This document shows, piece after piece, positions 34,414-46,060 of a stretch of DNA of 64,000 nucleotides. Numbering within the stretch: the first letter of the stretch is position 1; the number at the start of each line of letters is the position of its first letter. This stretch comes from Isoetes taiwanensis (lineage: Eukaryota; Streptophyta; Lycopodiopsida; Isoetales; Isoetaceae). Under the pieces are notes generated by a model that did no database searches, was not told the DNA's origin, and saw only the letters and a list, made by a program, of their open reading frames with translations. The stretch is taken from NCBI GenBank assembly GCA_021234155.1, contig JAJEKV010000041.1:9569018-9633017 (forward strand), read 5' to 3'. Both the position numbers and the translations under genes were made by a program.

Positions 34414-35311
34414 TATTTGCAATCCCTACAAAATACATTTGTAAGTGGTGCTCAGAAGAAAATATGAATCTGTATGAAGTGATAGTGCTTACAATGATTT
34501 GCTGATGTGGATGTGTATTAAAATTAGTAAATGTACGTGATGATTCTTTTGTAAAAAAAATACTACAACCCAACTTTAGCACTGGTGATCTTTAGGCAGA
34601 CAATGATCATAAGAGAATCAAAGATAACAGCATGGTAAACCATGGCTTCTGTAAATCTGGACATAGTCAAATTTTTCTAGTGCCTTCAGCCACAATAGAA
34701 TCATCCATCAGGTTAAAGCGCCGGAAGAAACGATTTACAATCAACACTTCCTTTTCCTTAAAAAAAAAGCACAGAAGGATCAGTTTGTTCAAAAGGATCA
34801 ATTTGTTCCCATTTCCCAGAAACATTGATATTTGAAGGAAAGTCCCTTGTTAACGGAAATGTATATCTATAATCACTCCATGAGTTGAAAACCTGGAGGA
34901 AGCATGTCTATTCCAGTTAACCTAAAATGAGGAGGCCCTTCTAGCAGCTTGCTCAATTCATCAATTGCCATATAAAGGCTAGTACCAGAGAAATCAGACT
35001 GGCATTCCTTTGTGTTGATGAATTAAAAGCCATACTATATAATTGCCATATAAAGGCTAGTACCAGAGAAATCACCACTCAGGCCCTCTTCATCAGATAA
35101 AACTTTTACTCATGTCATGTTGAGGTTTTTACTAAAGCATGCATTGCACATGCCTTTGCAGCTAAAACTGACGACATCACATTTAAAGATCAATTTGCAC
35201 AGATTACAGAGCAAACACTGGCAATACTAAAGCCAGAATCTGGAAGGAAACTGGCATGCCAAGGTAAAACACGTCTCAACACGTCTCAAATGCCGTCACT
35301 AATCTATGACG
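34412..35311. repeat. 0.9-kb direct repeat, right copy
   Basis: Partner of 28855-29744. Its right end cuts into the RT gene of chromovirus G2 at 35311. It has a small extra duplication of CACGTCTCAA near 35273-35290. Confidence 0.85.
34667..35003 (-). pseudogene. Host-gene-like fragment in the right direct repeat
   Basis: Same broken coding fragment as 29111-29445, with the same frame change, so the repeat was duplicated after the fragment had already decayed. Confidence 0.45.
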
Positions 35312-36618
35312 GTTATTAAACCTAGGTTTCATTCGTCCTAGTGTTTCGCCTTTTGGCGCTCCTATCCTTTTTGTTAAGAAGAAGGATGGCTCCTTAAGGA
35401 TGTGTATTGATTATAGGCAGCTTAATAAACATACCATCAAGAATCGCTATGCTTTGCCTAGGGCAGTCGATCTAATGGACCAGTTGCAAGGGGCCAAGTA
35501 TTTCTCCAAGATTGATTTACGCTCCGGATATCATCAGATAAGAACTAAGGATGAGGACATCCATAAATCTGCCTTTCGCACTAGATATGGGCATTATGAG
35601 TTTACCGTTATGCCTTTTGGATTAACTAATGCCCCCGCGACTTTTATGCGGTTAATGAATGATGTCTTCCGCCAATACTTAGATGATTTTGTTGTTATTT
35701 TCTTTGATGACATTCTCATCTACAGTAAGACACTAGAGAAGCATGAGACCCATCTTCGCTTGGCCCTACAAAAGTTAAGGCGTCACCAGCTCTTTGCCAA
35801 GTTCTCTAAGTGCAAGTTTGCCACTCCAAAGGTGGACTATTTAGGCCATGTTATTTTGATCGAAGGAATTGCTACGGATCCAGCAAAAATAGAGGCAGTC
35901 AAGGATTGGCCCATTCCTGGTAATGTGTCAGAGGTCCGAAGTTTCTTGGGATTGGCAGGATATTACCGAAAATTTGTTAAGGATTTTGCCAAAATTGCAG
36001 CACCTCTTACCGACCTTACGAAGCATGAGAAAATCAAGGATTGGATGGAACATTGGAAAGCAAAGGTCCAGGATAGTTTTCAGAAGCTTAAGGATGCTTT
36101 GACATCAGCACCAGTCCTCACATTGCCGGATCCGGAAAAGGACAAGATAGTAGCAACAGATGCCAGTAAGATTGCTACCGGCGGAGTTCTCATGCAAGAA
36201 GAAAGGGTTACAGCCTACGATTCTAAGAAGATGAATGAGACAGAACAGCGCTACCCTACCCATGATCACGAATTGTTGGCTGTCGTTCGCGCTTTGCAAA
36301 TATGGAGACACTACCTTCTTGGTAGAAGATTCCACCTTGATACGGATCATCAGAGTCTCCGTTATCTATCAACCCAGCCAAATCTCAACCTCCGTCAGAG
36401 AAGATGGATCAAACTTCTGCAGGAGTATGATTTTGAGATTATGTATAAGCCTGGGAAACACAATGTGGTTGCCGATGCGTTGTCACGCCATCCCCTGGTA
36501 ACGCGAACCCATTGTAATGCAATTTCTACGCTCACCAGTGAGTTTGGGAAACAGATAGAGCAGACCGTAGCCACAGACCCAGAGTTCCGAGATGTATGGG
36601 ATAGTCTGGCTAAGGAGG
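35312..36618 (+). pseudogene. Chromovirus G2 reverse transcriptase and RNase H
   Basis: A long intact frame (443 codons from 35400 plus about 30 upstream). [49 protein letters not shown], catalytic [11 protein letters not shown], then [14 protein letters not shown]. RNase [42 protein letters not shown] and [10 protein letters not shown]. It starts abruptly at the 0.9-kb repeat (no gag or protease) and stops at an inverted LTR copy; the integrase zinc finger and core are missing. The tail of the frame past 36618 is LTR sequence. Confidence 0.92.
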
Positions 36619-38236
36619 CACGCTCCCTGAATATATACGACACCCGGCCGTATACATACGGGGACTTTCCCCTCCCATGGCGACCATTTAGCCATGAGCA
36701 GGGCCCTCCGTCTACCCCGGGCCATCTATAGAAAGATGCCCGAGTGAAGGACACAGAGGGGTCATTCGGCCCACGCCTTCAATGGGACTCCTAAGTCGTG
36801 GAAGCATGAATACAAGGTTAGCACACAGCATAAATCATATATATAAATAACCACCACGAAGGGTGGCACATCCAACCAAGTACCAACGGCAAAGAATATG
36901 CATCAAATCCTAAGGAAACACCCCAAACCCCAGGTTCTACCCCGGTTCAGACTCCTGTGAGGATGGACTGACGGCTCGGTCTCAAGAGATTAGCAGACAG
37001 AGGTATAACCTAGCGTTGGCTGGCATAGAACAGTGGCTAGGGTCGTCCACTCCATCCGCCCCTCCTGTGCACAACTTGCAGATGAGTCGAATCATGCTAT
37101 GGCATCACTATAGCCTTCCGGAGACGCAGACTCAAGGTATCACCCTTCGAGCCTACTCCAGGGTTCATGAAGCCCTGGTCCGATGAGGCAGGTCAGGGAA
37201 GTGTCCCCTTCCAGGATCACAGTGGTTCCATGGGTGATCTAGAGAATACGTGCCGCATCAGCGACCCCCGCATCCGTACCCGACTTACTCACCCTAAATC
37301 TACTCAAAGTGCAGGGTGCCCCATACGGGTCACACCTCTGCACCCAGGGAGTGTCATACCCATACCGGCTCTACGTGACCGGCTATCAGGCCTAGCCCAC
37401 TGTAGGAGTCTCAGGAGCCTTTTATGTTCGTGCAAGACCCCACCCCCACTTCACCACTGCGTCCCTTCTCTGGTGCTAAGCCATCCATAGCATCTACAAC
37501 CCGGTGGTCTCCTGTACACAGGCTGCAACTAATGGGAATAATACAGGCTCTATCTAGGAGCATACTACAATACATGGGCTCAGAGGTCTCTACCCCCCGT
37601 AATCCCCCCATTTCCAGAGTGCTAACTAAGCAAAGAACTACTGAACCATCAGCCACAGCACATACAGAGACTAGAGCAGAAAATACTCACCATATAGATG
37701 AAAAATACTCACCATATCAATCAAGGGTTAGCCTAACAGGTAAACCATAGAGAAAACAGAGAGAAATGTACACACAAGGGCCCAACAGGGGCGCTACCCT
37801 ACAACAACAACCTATACTAGCCACTAACCTGAGTTCCTGCTGGATCCATTGTCATTTGGTAATTCCATCTTCCCTGGACTTGGCGCTCAACACTGGACAC
37901 ACAGGTAAGTTGGGCGCTTAGCAAGGGTGGGCGCTCAGCGGCTGCTCCTCTTGATCGATTAGGGGGTCAATTAGGGCTAGGGGTCAAGTTGATGACCCAA
38001 ATTAGAATTTCCCATGCTGGCCAATCGAGTTAGGCCAGGTGGCGCTCTCCTAAATAGCCAATTAGTCCAATTTAATTAATTGGATAATTATCGTTTAATG
38101 ATTAATTTAGCATAGCTAAATTAATTCCTTTTAGGTCAACCCCCTAGGTCAAACTACCCCATGGTGGCGTACCTTTACTGGTGACGTGTCAGTATATTAT
38201 TTATACATATCCCGTATAAATACATGGAACGTCACA
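36619..38236 (-). mobile_element. Inverted chromovirus LTR inside the G2 pol gene
   Basis: The reverse complement of the LTR at 39440-40989: it ends GGAACGTCACA at 38236 and starts CGCTCCCTG near 36621. Together with 38237-38432 it forms an inverted copy of the element's own 3' end. It replaces the integrase core. Confidence 0.88.
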
Positions 38237-38432
38237 TTCTCCCCCCCTTAGAAATAATGTTGTCCTCAGCATTGGGGTTAGTTAAGCAAGGACAGTTAAC
38301 CGAAGAAACTGAAATACGAGAAAATATACTTAAGAAAGGAAGATAATTCCTTATTTTGGAGAGTAGTACATTGAAATTTGAAATATATCAAAGTTTAAGC
38401 ACCAAGGTGCATTTCACAAAGTTATCATCAAG
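38237..38432 (-). mobile_element. Inverted copy of the G2 3' leader and polypurine tract
   Basis: Reverse complement of 39232-39439, including the C run that mirrors the polypurine tract. It joins the plus-strand pol frame at about 38432, just before ITERIGEQAYRLEL. Confidence 0.85.
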
Positions 38433-38855
38433 ATCACTGAACGTATTGGAGAACAGGCATATCGTTTGGAGTTGCCACCCCACTTGAAGATCCACAAGGT
38501 CTTTCACGTGAGTCTTCTGAAGCAACATACCCCTGATCCGGAGGAGGTCTTAGATACCCCAACCCTCCTAGAAATGACAGAAGAGCAACTGGAGATAGTG
38601 CCTGAAGCTCTTCTTGATCGAGCTTATAAACAAACCAGAAGGACTCAAATGTTGCAATACTTAGTTAAGTGGAAACACTTGCCAGTTGAGGATGCTACCT
38701 GGGTGATGAAGATAGACCTTGAGAAGCACTATCCGGACTTCATGCGGGAATCTCAAGGCCGCACCATCAACGATGCTATCAACCCCGCAGCCGGCGGTAA
38801 GCTTGAAAGCTTGATTCGCCGAGAGCCAGGATCTAGAAGGGTAGATGCATCGTAA
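38433..38855 (+). pseudogene. Chromovirus G2 integrase C-terminus with chromodomain
   Basis: Reads ITERIGEQAYRLELPPHL, KIHKVFHVSLLKQH, then a chromodomain-like LQYLVKWKHLPVEDATW and DLEKHYPDF before a variable tail. The chromodomain marks the element as a chromovirus, a lineage known to target heterochromatin. The upstream integrase core is absent. Confidence 0.88.
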
Positions 38856-39439
38856 ATAATAATAGTTACCGATGATGAGATCATCTTTGTGTTCTCTAGG
38901 ACGTGGTGTATTGTTGATGTTGACATAACCACGAATTGCTTGGCAAGCATGTAGTTGATACGCCGCGTTCATCTCGGCTATAACGGGAACTTGCCCATTC
39001 CTTATGCCGCAATGAATTGCAAACCATAGACATGATAGGTTCCCTTGTAGATAGGATTTTCTTTTATTTATTATAGGGGGTGGTCCCTTCAACCACAATC
39101 TATTTATATTATTGATATATACTGATATATTGACATGTGCAGGCCAGTAAGCAGTTCGTGACCTGCCCATGTATAGAGGGTTGCTGATGGCCCGACTTCT
39201 TAAGTTCCATTTTGTCTACATGTGTTGTTTTTCTTTGTTTCTTTGATGATAAGTCTGTAAAATGCACCTTGGTGCTTAAACTATGATATAATAATTCAAA
39301 CTTCAATGTATTGCTGTCCAAAATAAGGAATTATCTTCTTTTCTTAAGTATACCTTCTCCTATTTCAGTTCTTCGATTAACTGTCTCTGGTTAACTAATC
39401 CCAATGCTGAGGACAGCATTATTTCTAGGGGGGGGAGAA
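38856..39439 (+). mobile_element. G2 3' untranslated region with polypurine tract
   Basis: Non-coding leader between pol and LTR, ending in the tract AGGGGGGGGAGAA at 39427-39439. It shares the 'ggtggtccc..accaca..gtgcaggcca' phrase with 6690-6750. Confidence 0.8.
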
Positions 39440-40989
39440 TGTGACGTTCCATGTATTTATACGGGATACGTATAAATAATATACTGACACGTCACCAGTA
39501 AAGGTACGCCGCCATGGGGTATTTTGACCTGGGGGGTTGACCTAAAAGGGATTAATTTAGCTATCTAAATTAATCATTAAAGGATAATGCTATTTAGGAG
39601 AGCGCCACCTGGTCTAACTCGATTGGCCAGCATGGGAAATTCCAATTTGGGTCATCAACTTGACCCCTAGCCCTAATTGACCCCCTAATCGATCAAGAGG
39701 AGCAGCAGCTGAGTGCCCACCCTTGCTAAGCCCCAACTTACCCAATGTGTCCAAAGGTCGAAGCCAAGTCCAGGGAAGATGGAATTACCAAATGCCAATG
39801 GATCCAGCAGGAACTCAGGTTAGTGGCTAGTATAGCTTGTCGTTTTTTTGGTAGCCCTGCTGGGCACTTGTTGTGTTCATTTCTTCTCGTTCTCTCTCGG
39901 TATGCTACTGTAGGAACTAACCCTTGATTGCAAAGGTGGGTTCTCTTTATCTCTGATTCTGGTCTTGCTCTTAAAGGATGGATTGATAGTTCTTTGCATA
40001 GTATTACTCTTGAAATGGGGGAATTAAGGGGAGGTAGAGACCTCTGAGCCATGTTTAGTAGTATGTTCCTAGAGGGATCCCTGTATTTCCCATTAGATGC
40101 GGCCTGTGTACAGGAGACCACCGGGTTGTAGATGCTATGGAATGGCTTAGCACCAGAGAAGGGACGCAGTGGTGAAGTGGGGGTGGAGTCTTGCACGAAC
40201 ATAAAAGGCTCCTGAGACTCCTACAGTGGGCTAAGCCTGATAGCCGGTCACGTAGAGGGCCGGGTATGGGTCTGACACTCCCTGGGTGCAGAGGTGTGAC
40301 CCGTATGGGGCACCCAACACTTTGAGTAAATTTAGGGTGAGTAAGTCGAGTACGGATGCGGGGGTCACTGATGCGGCACGTATTCTTTAGCTCACCCATG
40401 GAACCACTGTGATCCTGGAAGGGGACACTTCCCTGACCTGCCTCATCGGACCAGGGCTTCATGAACCCTGGAGTAGGCTCGAAGGGTGATACCTTGAGTC
40501 TGCGTCTCTGGAAGGCTAGAGCGAAGCCATAGCGTGAATCGACCCATCTGCAAAGTGTGCACAGGAGGGGCGGATGGAGTGAACAACCCTAGCCATTGTT
40601 CTATGCCTGTCTGCTGATCTCTTGAGACCGAGCCGTCAGTCCATCCTCACAGGAGTCTGAACCGGGGTAGAACCTAGGGTTTGGGGTGTTTTCCTTAGGA
40701 TTAGATGCATATTCTTTGCCGTTAGTACTTGGATGGATGTGCCACCCTTCGTGGTGGCTACTTATATATATTTTATGCTGTATGCTAATATGTATTCACG
40801 CTTCCGCGACTTAGGAGTCCCATTGAAGCGTGGGCCGAATGACACCTCCGTGTCCTTCACTCGGGCATCTCTCTACGGATGGCCCGGGATAGACGGAAGG
40901 CCCTGCTCATGGCGAGATGGTCGCCATGGGAGGGGAAAGTCCCTATATGTATACGGCCGGGGTGTCGTATATATCCAGGGAGCGTCACA
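39440..40989 (+). repeat. 3' LTR of chromovirus G2
   Basis: Begins TGTGACGTTCC after the polypurine tract and ends GGAGCGTCACA, so its ends are inverted repeats of each other. The same LTR is present in reverse at 36619-38236. Confidence 0.9.
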
Positions 40990-41314
40990 TAGAACCTGGG
41001 GTTTAGGGTGTTTTCCTTAGCATTAGATGTATCTTCTCTGTTATCATTAGTTGGATGGATGTGCCACCCTTCATGGTGGTTATTTATGATATGATTATGC
41101 TGTATGCTAACCTTGTATTCACGCTTCCGCGACATAGGAGTCCCAATTGAAGGCGTAGGCCGAATGACACCTCCGTGTCCTTCACCCGGGCATCTTTCTA
41201 TAGATGGTCCGAGTTAGACGGAGGGCCCTGCTCGTGGTGAGCTGATTGCCATGGGAGGGGAAAGTCCCCGTATGTATACGTCCGGGGCGTCGTATATGTT
41301 CAGGGAGCGTCACA
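40990..41314 (+). repeat. Tandem duplicate of the LTR end
   Basis: Resembles the last 322 bp of the LTR (40668-40989) and starts exactly where that LTR ends, so the LTR end is doubled head to tail. It ends with the same GAGCGTCACA. Confidence 0.9.
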
Positions 41315-42870
41315 GCGGATTGAACATGTCTGGGGTACATTGATTGCACTACTCGTGAAGTCAAAACAATATTAGAATATATGACATAAAGTTATACACA
41401 AAGATAATGAGAAAAGCAAGGAAGACTCTAGCATGCTTTGGAAAACAGAAACTAAACTCTAATCCGAGAAATGGTTTCGATGACATTATGCATAACTTCA
41501 GCTAACTTCAGATTCAGCACAATTATAAAGCAACAAGACAGTAGAAAATATCATAAAGCACGCAAAACATTCAAGCAGGTTTATCAAGTAGTGCACTTAG
41601 ATTAGCAGCATTCAGCATTCGAGAGACCAAGGTGCAGAGGAGCTGAAAAAAGCAAATTCTTGGCCGGACAAGGGGCTGCCAACTGTTCAAAACTCTAGCA
41701 AATAAAAGAATTTAGCTGCTTCTTACTGCCAAATCTTCTTTTCTAAGAAGAACCCTTCAACTCCCTGGCCATCCTTCTAGCTTCCCTAAGTTTCTTACCA
41801 CCCATAGTTGGATTGGATTAGATCACCAACTCATCATATTCTGCAATAGCCAATCCTTCTTTGTTCCTTATCCAAATTAAGGTCTTTTGTTCAAAAACAG
41901 CAAACATACCTTTATCAATCTTCACCCTGGCTATTGGATCCAAGATCGCCCAAAAAGGCATCCTCAATGTTGTTGAGAATAGGATACTTCTCAAATGTCC
42001 CAAAGTTTGATATTGATTGGATACTTGAGCATCGGGGTTCTAGATTTGTTGCTTTTACACTTTATCTCCTCCTGCAATGCTCCAATCTTGGATTCCAATA
42101 CTGTCAAGTCCTCTATCTTGGGCTGAAACTGTAGTTGAGCCACAATTCTTGCCTCTTAAGAGTTCAACAAGTATGCTCTGTCCAAGGTCAATTTCATTAT
42201 TTCTTGAGCCGAGACCGGGGCCTGTAGATCGGCTGGGCTAAGACTTTAGTTGAGCCACAATTTTTGCCTCTTAAGAGTTCTTAATAATTTAAGAATTCTT
42301 GCCTCTCCAAGTCCTCCTAGAATTCTTGCCTCCTAGGAGTTCAACTGGTATACTCTGTTGGTATACCCTGTCAGTGGCCAATTCCATAATTTCTTGAGCC
42401 CTAGCCGAGGCTTGTAAATCAGCTAAAGGCTCTCCAGGGGCACCGTTAACTGCTGCAAAAGGAAAAGCAAACCCGTTGGAAGCTTGCCTAGCCTACCGGT
42501 ATCACTCCCACATGTCATTCCTTGCAATGTTTAAATCGGATTAAACCAGAGAAGGTTTAAACCGGAGCAACTGACAATACCCGAAAATGCAAGAGCAAGA
42601 GAAAACAATGCCAAGAAAAACAGCCAAGCGACCAACGATCTGCTAAAGTGAGCTCAGGGAAAATTCTAAGATAGAGATGTGCATAGATGCGCTGGTGTAA
42701 AAAACCTACATGCCAAGCTACAAATATGACAAATGTCTGTAGTTGCTGCTCAATTGCTACCCCGTGACACTCAAATGGCCTTGAAGGCCATTTACTTTCT
42801 ATTCATTAGAAGCGAAAGTAAATCTGACTTCTAGAGCTATAGAGACAAGGTAGACAAAATAGCCCTTGTG

Positions 42871-42975
42871 CGCATCTCCATAAACAGAAACATGCTGCGT
42901 GGGCATCTCCATAGGCATCTCCATAAACAGAAGCATGCCAATTTATAGCATGTTTTTGTTTAGGGAGATGCCCAC
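42871..42975. repeat. Short tandem copies plus fold-back
   Basis: The phrase CATCTCCATAAACAGA occurs at about 42873 and 42917, with a third partial copy at 42903. The reverse complement follows at 42948-42975 (GCATGTTTTTGTTTAGGGAG and on), so 42914-42938 can pair with it across a 9-base loop. Confidence 0.75.
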
Positions 42976-43221
42976 AAAGGCAAAGTCTTCTAGCTTAAGA
43001 GTCCACTTTGCACAATACTATTCTAGCAACGGCTCCTGCTGCTCCTCCTACTACAATATTTCTGTTCCATTTTCCATGTCTATGAGATTTCACAAGCAGA
43101 ATAAGGCTGTTCGTAGTCATCACTAGACAACATGTGGATTTTTTGCCTGATTCTGATTATGCAGGAATTGCAGCTACCAGAGACGCTGAAGTACGTGTCC
43201 TTGTTGCAATTTCATGTTTCT

Positions 43222-43282
43222 GAGCCATGCCTTTCAGTTGCATTTCTGATTGCAATGACCTTATACATGAAAGGCAAGGCTC
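43222..43282. repeat. Hairpin with two nested stems
   Basis: Outer arms 43222-43236 (GAGCCATGCCTTTCA) and 43268-43282 pair at 14 of 15 positions; inner TTGCA and TGCAA pair as well. The total length is 61 bases. Confidence 0.8.
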
Positions 43283-44818
43283 AAAGGCTTGCCATTGTTA
43301 ACTAGCAAGAAATTAACTGTTAAGTTAAAAGAATTGAATTACTAGACCTGCTCGCGAACATTGCCAATTTGAATGGTAAGAGAAAAATTTGCTAGTGAAA
43401 TCTGGCCAGATCATGAAAGAGATTACATACTGAAATCTGATATATTGCCATCTGGGAGGAATCTAGCTCTGCTATTTTCACCAAGGTCAATTCAGAAATA
43501 AAATACCTAGCCTGCAAGCTATGCTGCCTGCCATTGGGCATTGGACATAGAAGCTACGCACTGTGTCACCTGTGTAACATCAATCCAAAGAACAAATGCA
43601 GATGCCATACCTTCTCCAGAACAAATTCTGTCTGAGAAGTCTTATGTTTTGTTGATATTTGAGTCTTGCATTAAAGATCTTGCTTCTAAGGATCTGCACT
43701 AAATTTATCTGCTAAGGATCTGCACTGAATCCATCTGTTGTAGCAGGCAGATATCAATTAAATAATCAACAAAACATGAGGTAAAGATCAGATAATAAGC
43801 TAAAGAAGTAGCTCACCCTTTAATCCGAGTTCCTTGTAGTCTTCACAAGTGATCAAATTGATGACCTATGGACTTCACCCGATAACTAATCTGCAAGAGT
43901 TAAGAAGAATTAGAAATAAAAACAGCCACATTTTACCCTAAATGGCGAGCTAGGCAGCAGTAAAAGTTGGATCGCATCCAAATGCACAAAATAACAAAAA
44001 CATACTTATTCAATGAATTAGGGCTATGAGATTTGCAAAGCTCCATAATCAAGAAGGTAAGAACCACAGGAAAACCCTTCACATATATATGAATGTGGAA
44101 ATGGCACCACCAAAGCGCCTAACGTTTTCATGAGGTTTTGAAAGGAAAAAAACTATACTTTTTGGCTTACGTATTTGCTACGACAAAACACAAAAAAAAT
44201 GCACACGCAGATGTTATATACGACATAGACATAGTGAAACCGTCCTTGTGTCAAACTCTCAAACCTCAAGCTCTGATACAATGAGTATCATACAAACTAA
44301 ATGCATCACGTCTACACTTATCCATCCATGTATATGTGCACATATAACATGTTAAACATATAGGTTCCATATTTAACAGTGCCTTGGAGGCTTTCACCCT
44401 CCTTGCAGATCCTTAATTTTGTATATGTTCTTGGTCTCAGACCCTATGGTCTTCCATCATAAATCTTTTTTCCCGTTCTTTCTTCACTACACTTTACAAA
44501 GACAAGATAGTTGACAGCCCTATCCTTCCAACATACTCAGGTGAAAGCACAAACCCAGATTGCATATAGATTGTTAAACTAATACTTGATAAGCAAGAAG
44601 TGAGATGAAACAGTCAAGACAGAGCTACTAGTCTGTACAAAGAGCAGCCTAAGGCAACTGGAAAACCATGCCCAAAAGTGTCAACTCTAACTGCCACTTT
44701 ATGGAGTATAGTTAATATATTGTGTGCCCATCAACATATCACCAACTATTCACCGTTTTACATGTCCACATCAACACGTATCTGACGTAGTCAGCATGTC
44801 CATATAACAAACACCCTT

Positions 44819-44924
44819 TCATGGTCTGATGACTAGCATAGAAGCTGCACTTCTAGCCCCTTTCCCTGCAGCCTCAGTATAATCTGCAAGTCCACCTGCT
44901 TGCTGCAAGTTTCTTCTTGGAAGC
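44819..44924 (-). CDS. Terminal exon-like stretch, unknown gene
   Basis: Minus strand: a TTTCAG acceptor, then LPRRNLQQAGGLADYTEAAG and KGARSAASMLVIRP and a TGA at 44819. The upstream exon-like stretch 45288-45323 ends in the right phase to join it. I do not recognise the protein. It lies 1.1 kb downstream of RPC4 on the same strand. Confidence 0.3.
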
Positions 44925-45005
44925 CTGAAACAAGATGCATCACTTATTGATGTGTTCTTTGCTATTATCAGTACGTTTTTAACTTGCAATTAAACTTATT
45001 TTCAG

Positions 45006-45180
45006 GCCTCGACTCATTTTCAGGCCTCCAGGTGCGCACAAACACAACCCAGATTCTTCAACCTGAGAAAGACCACAACAAAGCCTTCCCATGTTCTATG
45101 ATTAGTACCATTACGGATAGGACTCCGGCTCAGATTCTACGGATTGTTGCTTGCCACAATTGTAGCTGCAAAGCTGCAGG
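45006..45180 (+). other. Exon-like open stretch on the plus strand
   Basis: A TTTTCAG precedes 45006 and GCAG/GTAAGT follows at 45180; one frame stays open between. No family resemblance. It overlaps the intron of the minus-strand exon pair just described, so at most one of the two readings is right. Confidence 0.15.
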
Positions 45181-45287
45181 TAAGTTTGATGTCATATGCA
45201 AAATTTTGATCAGGCCCCACAGAAGCTGAAGGTCTCCTAATATACAACCAACTTGAAGTGAGAGTTCACTGTAGAGGGCAGACTTAC

Positions 45288-45323
45288 GTCACCTGAACCT
45301 GATCAACTCTCCTCAAGATCTCG
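45288..45323 (-). CDS. Small exon-like stretch, unknown gene
   Basis: Minus strand: GATTCAG acceptor, 36 bp reading EILRRVDQVQV, and a canonical GAC/GTAAGT donor. The phase matches the acceptor of 44819-44924. Further upstream exons were not found. Confidence 0.3.
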
Positions 45324-46060
45324 CTGAATCACAATGGACCCTCACAGATCCACTTGGAATGCCAAAGGAAAGACTGCAAACCCCAGAAAGGAGCACATTT
45401 AATAATCCGTTGAAGTTCAATCTAAGGCCAAAAACGACCCACTCAGATCAATTCTGAAGAAAAATTAATGGCTTAAGGAAGATTCAGTAAATTCCACTCT
45501 TGTGGCTGAATCCTCATATTAAAGTGCTTTCTCCATACACTTGATAAGCAAGAATTGAGATGGAAACAATCAACATAAAGCTAGTCTGTAAAAGAGCCGA
45601 TCTAGAGCCAACTAAAAGCAGAAGCAATTAAAACACAAAAAGTGGCAATGATATTGTACGTACTTATTGAAACTCGTGCTCTGGTCCACTTTTGCCCGAA
45701 AACGATAATTTTCTCTGCAAATGGACACACATTGACGTCTGATTTGGGTTTTGATGGACACAGTCTGTTCAGTACAACGTGCCCAACAGTCAAGTCAAAA
45801 GTCAACATTAATTTACCTTATGTTAAAAGGATAAGTACGTGTAAATAGCTAAGTAAATGCCGACAATAATGGGGCATCAGTTGAATTCAATGAAGCATCT
45901 ACAACGCTGTTTGGTGCTTAAGCTAATATCTTGTGCAAGTCATCTTCAACTTTGCAGCTTGGGGTAATTTTCTACTACCGTCATAAAATAAGACTGTCAC
46001 GTTCATATATGACACCATTTGCGACCCCAAAGAGCTGCTTTCAGATTTCCACAAAAAAAC

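Larger units (their letters stand above)
41315..44818. other. Unassigned stretch with hairpins and local repeats
   Basis: No gene is recognised. Related phrases built around TTGCCTCTTAAGAGTTC occur at about 42145-42175, 42255-42285 and 42320-42350. Two hairpins are listed separately. A minus-strand frame at 41818-42003 (61 codons) is open but unassigned. A block at 44580-44660 recurs at 45537-45617. Confidence 0.4.

Noticed and set aside
28855-35311. Reading the two 0.9-kb repeats as LTRs of one intact element
   Set aside because: No TG..CA ends, no target duplication, no polypurine tract beside the left copy, and 2 kb of unrelated sequence lies between RNase H and the left copy. Kept only as a possibility.
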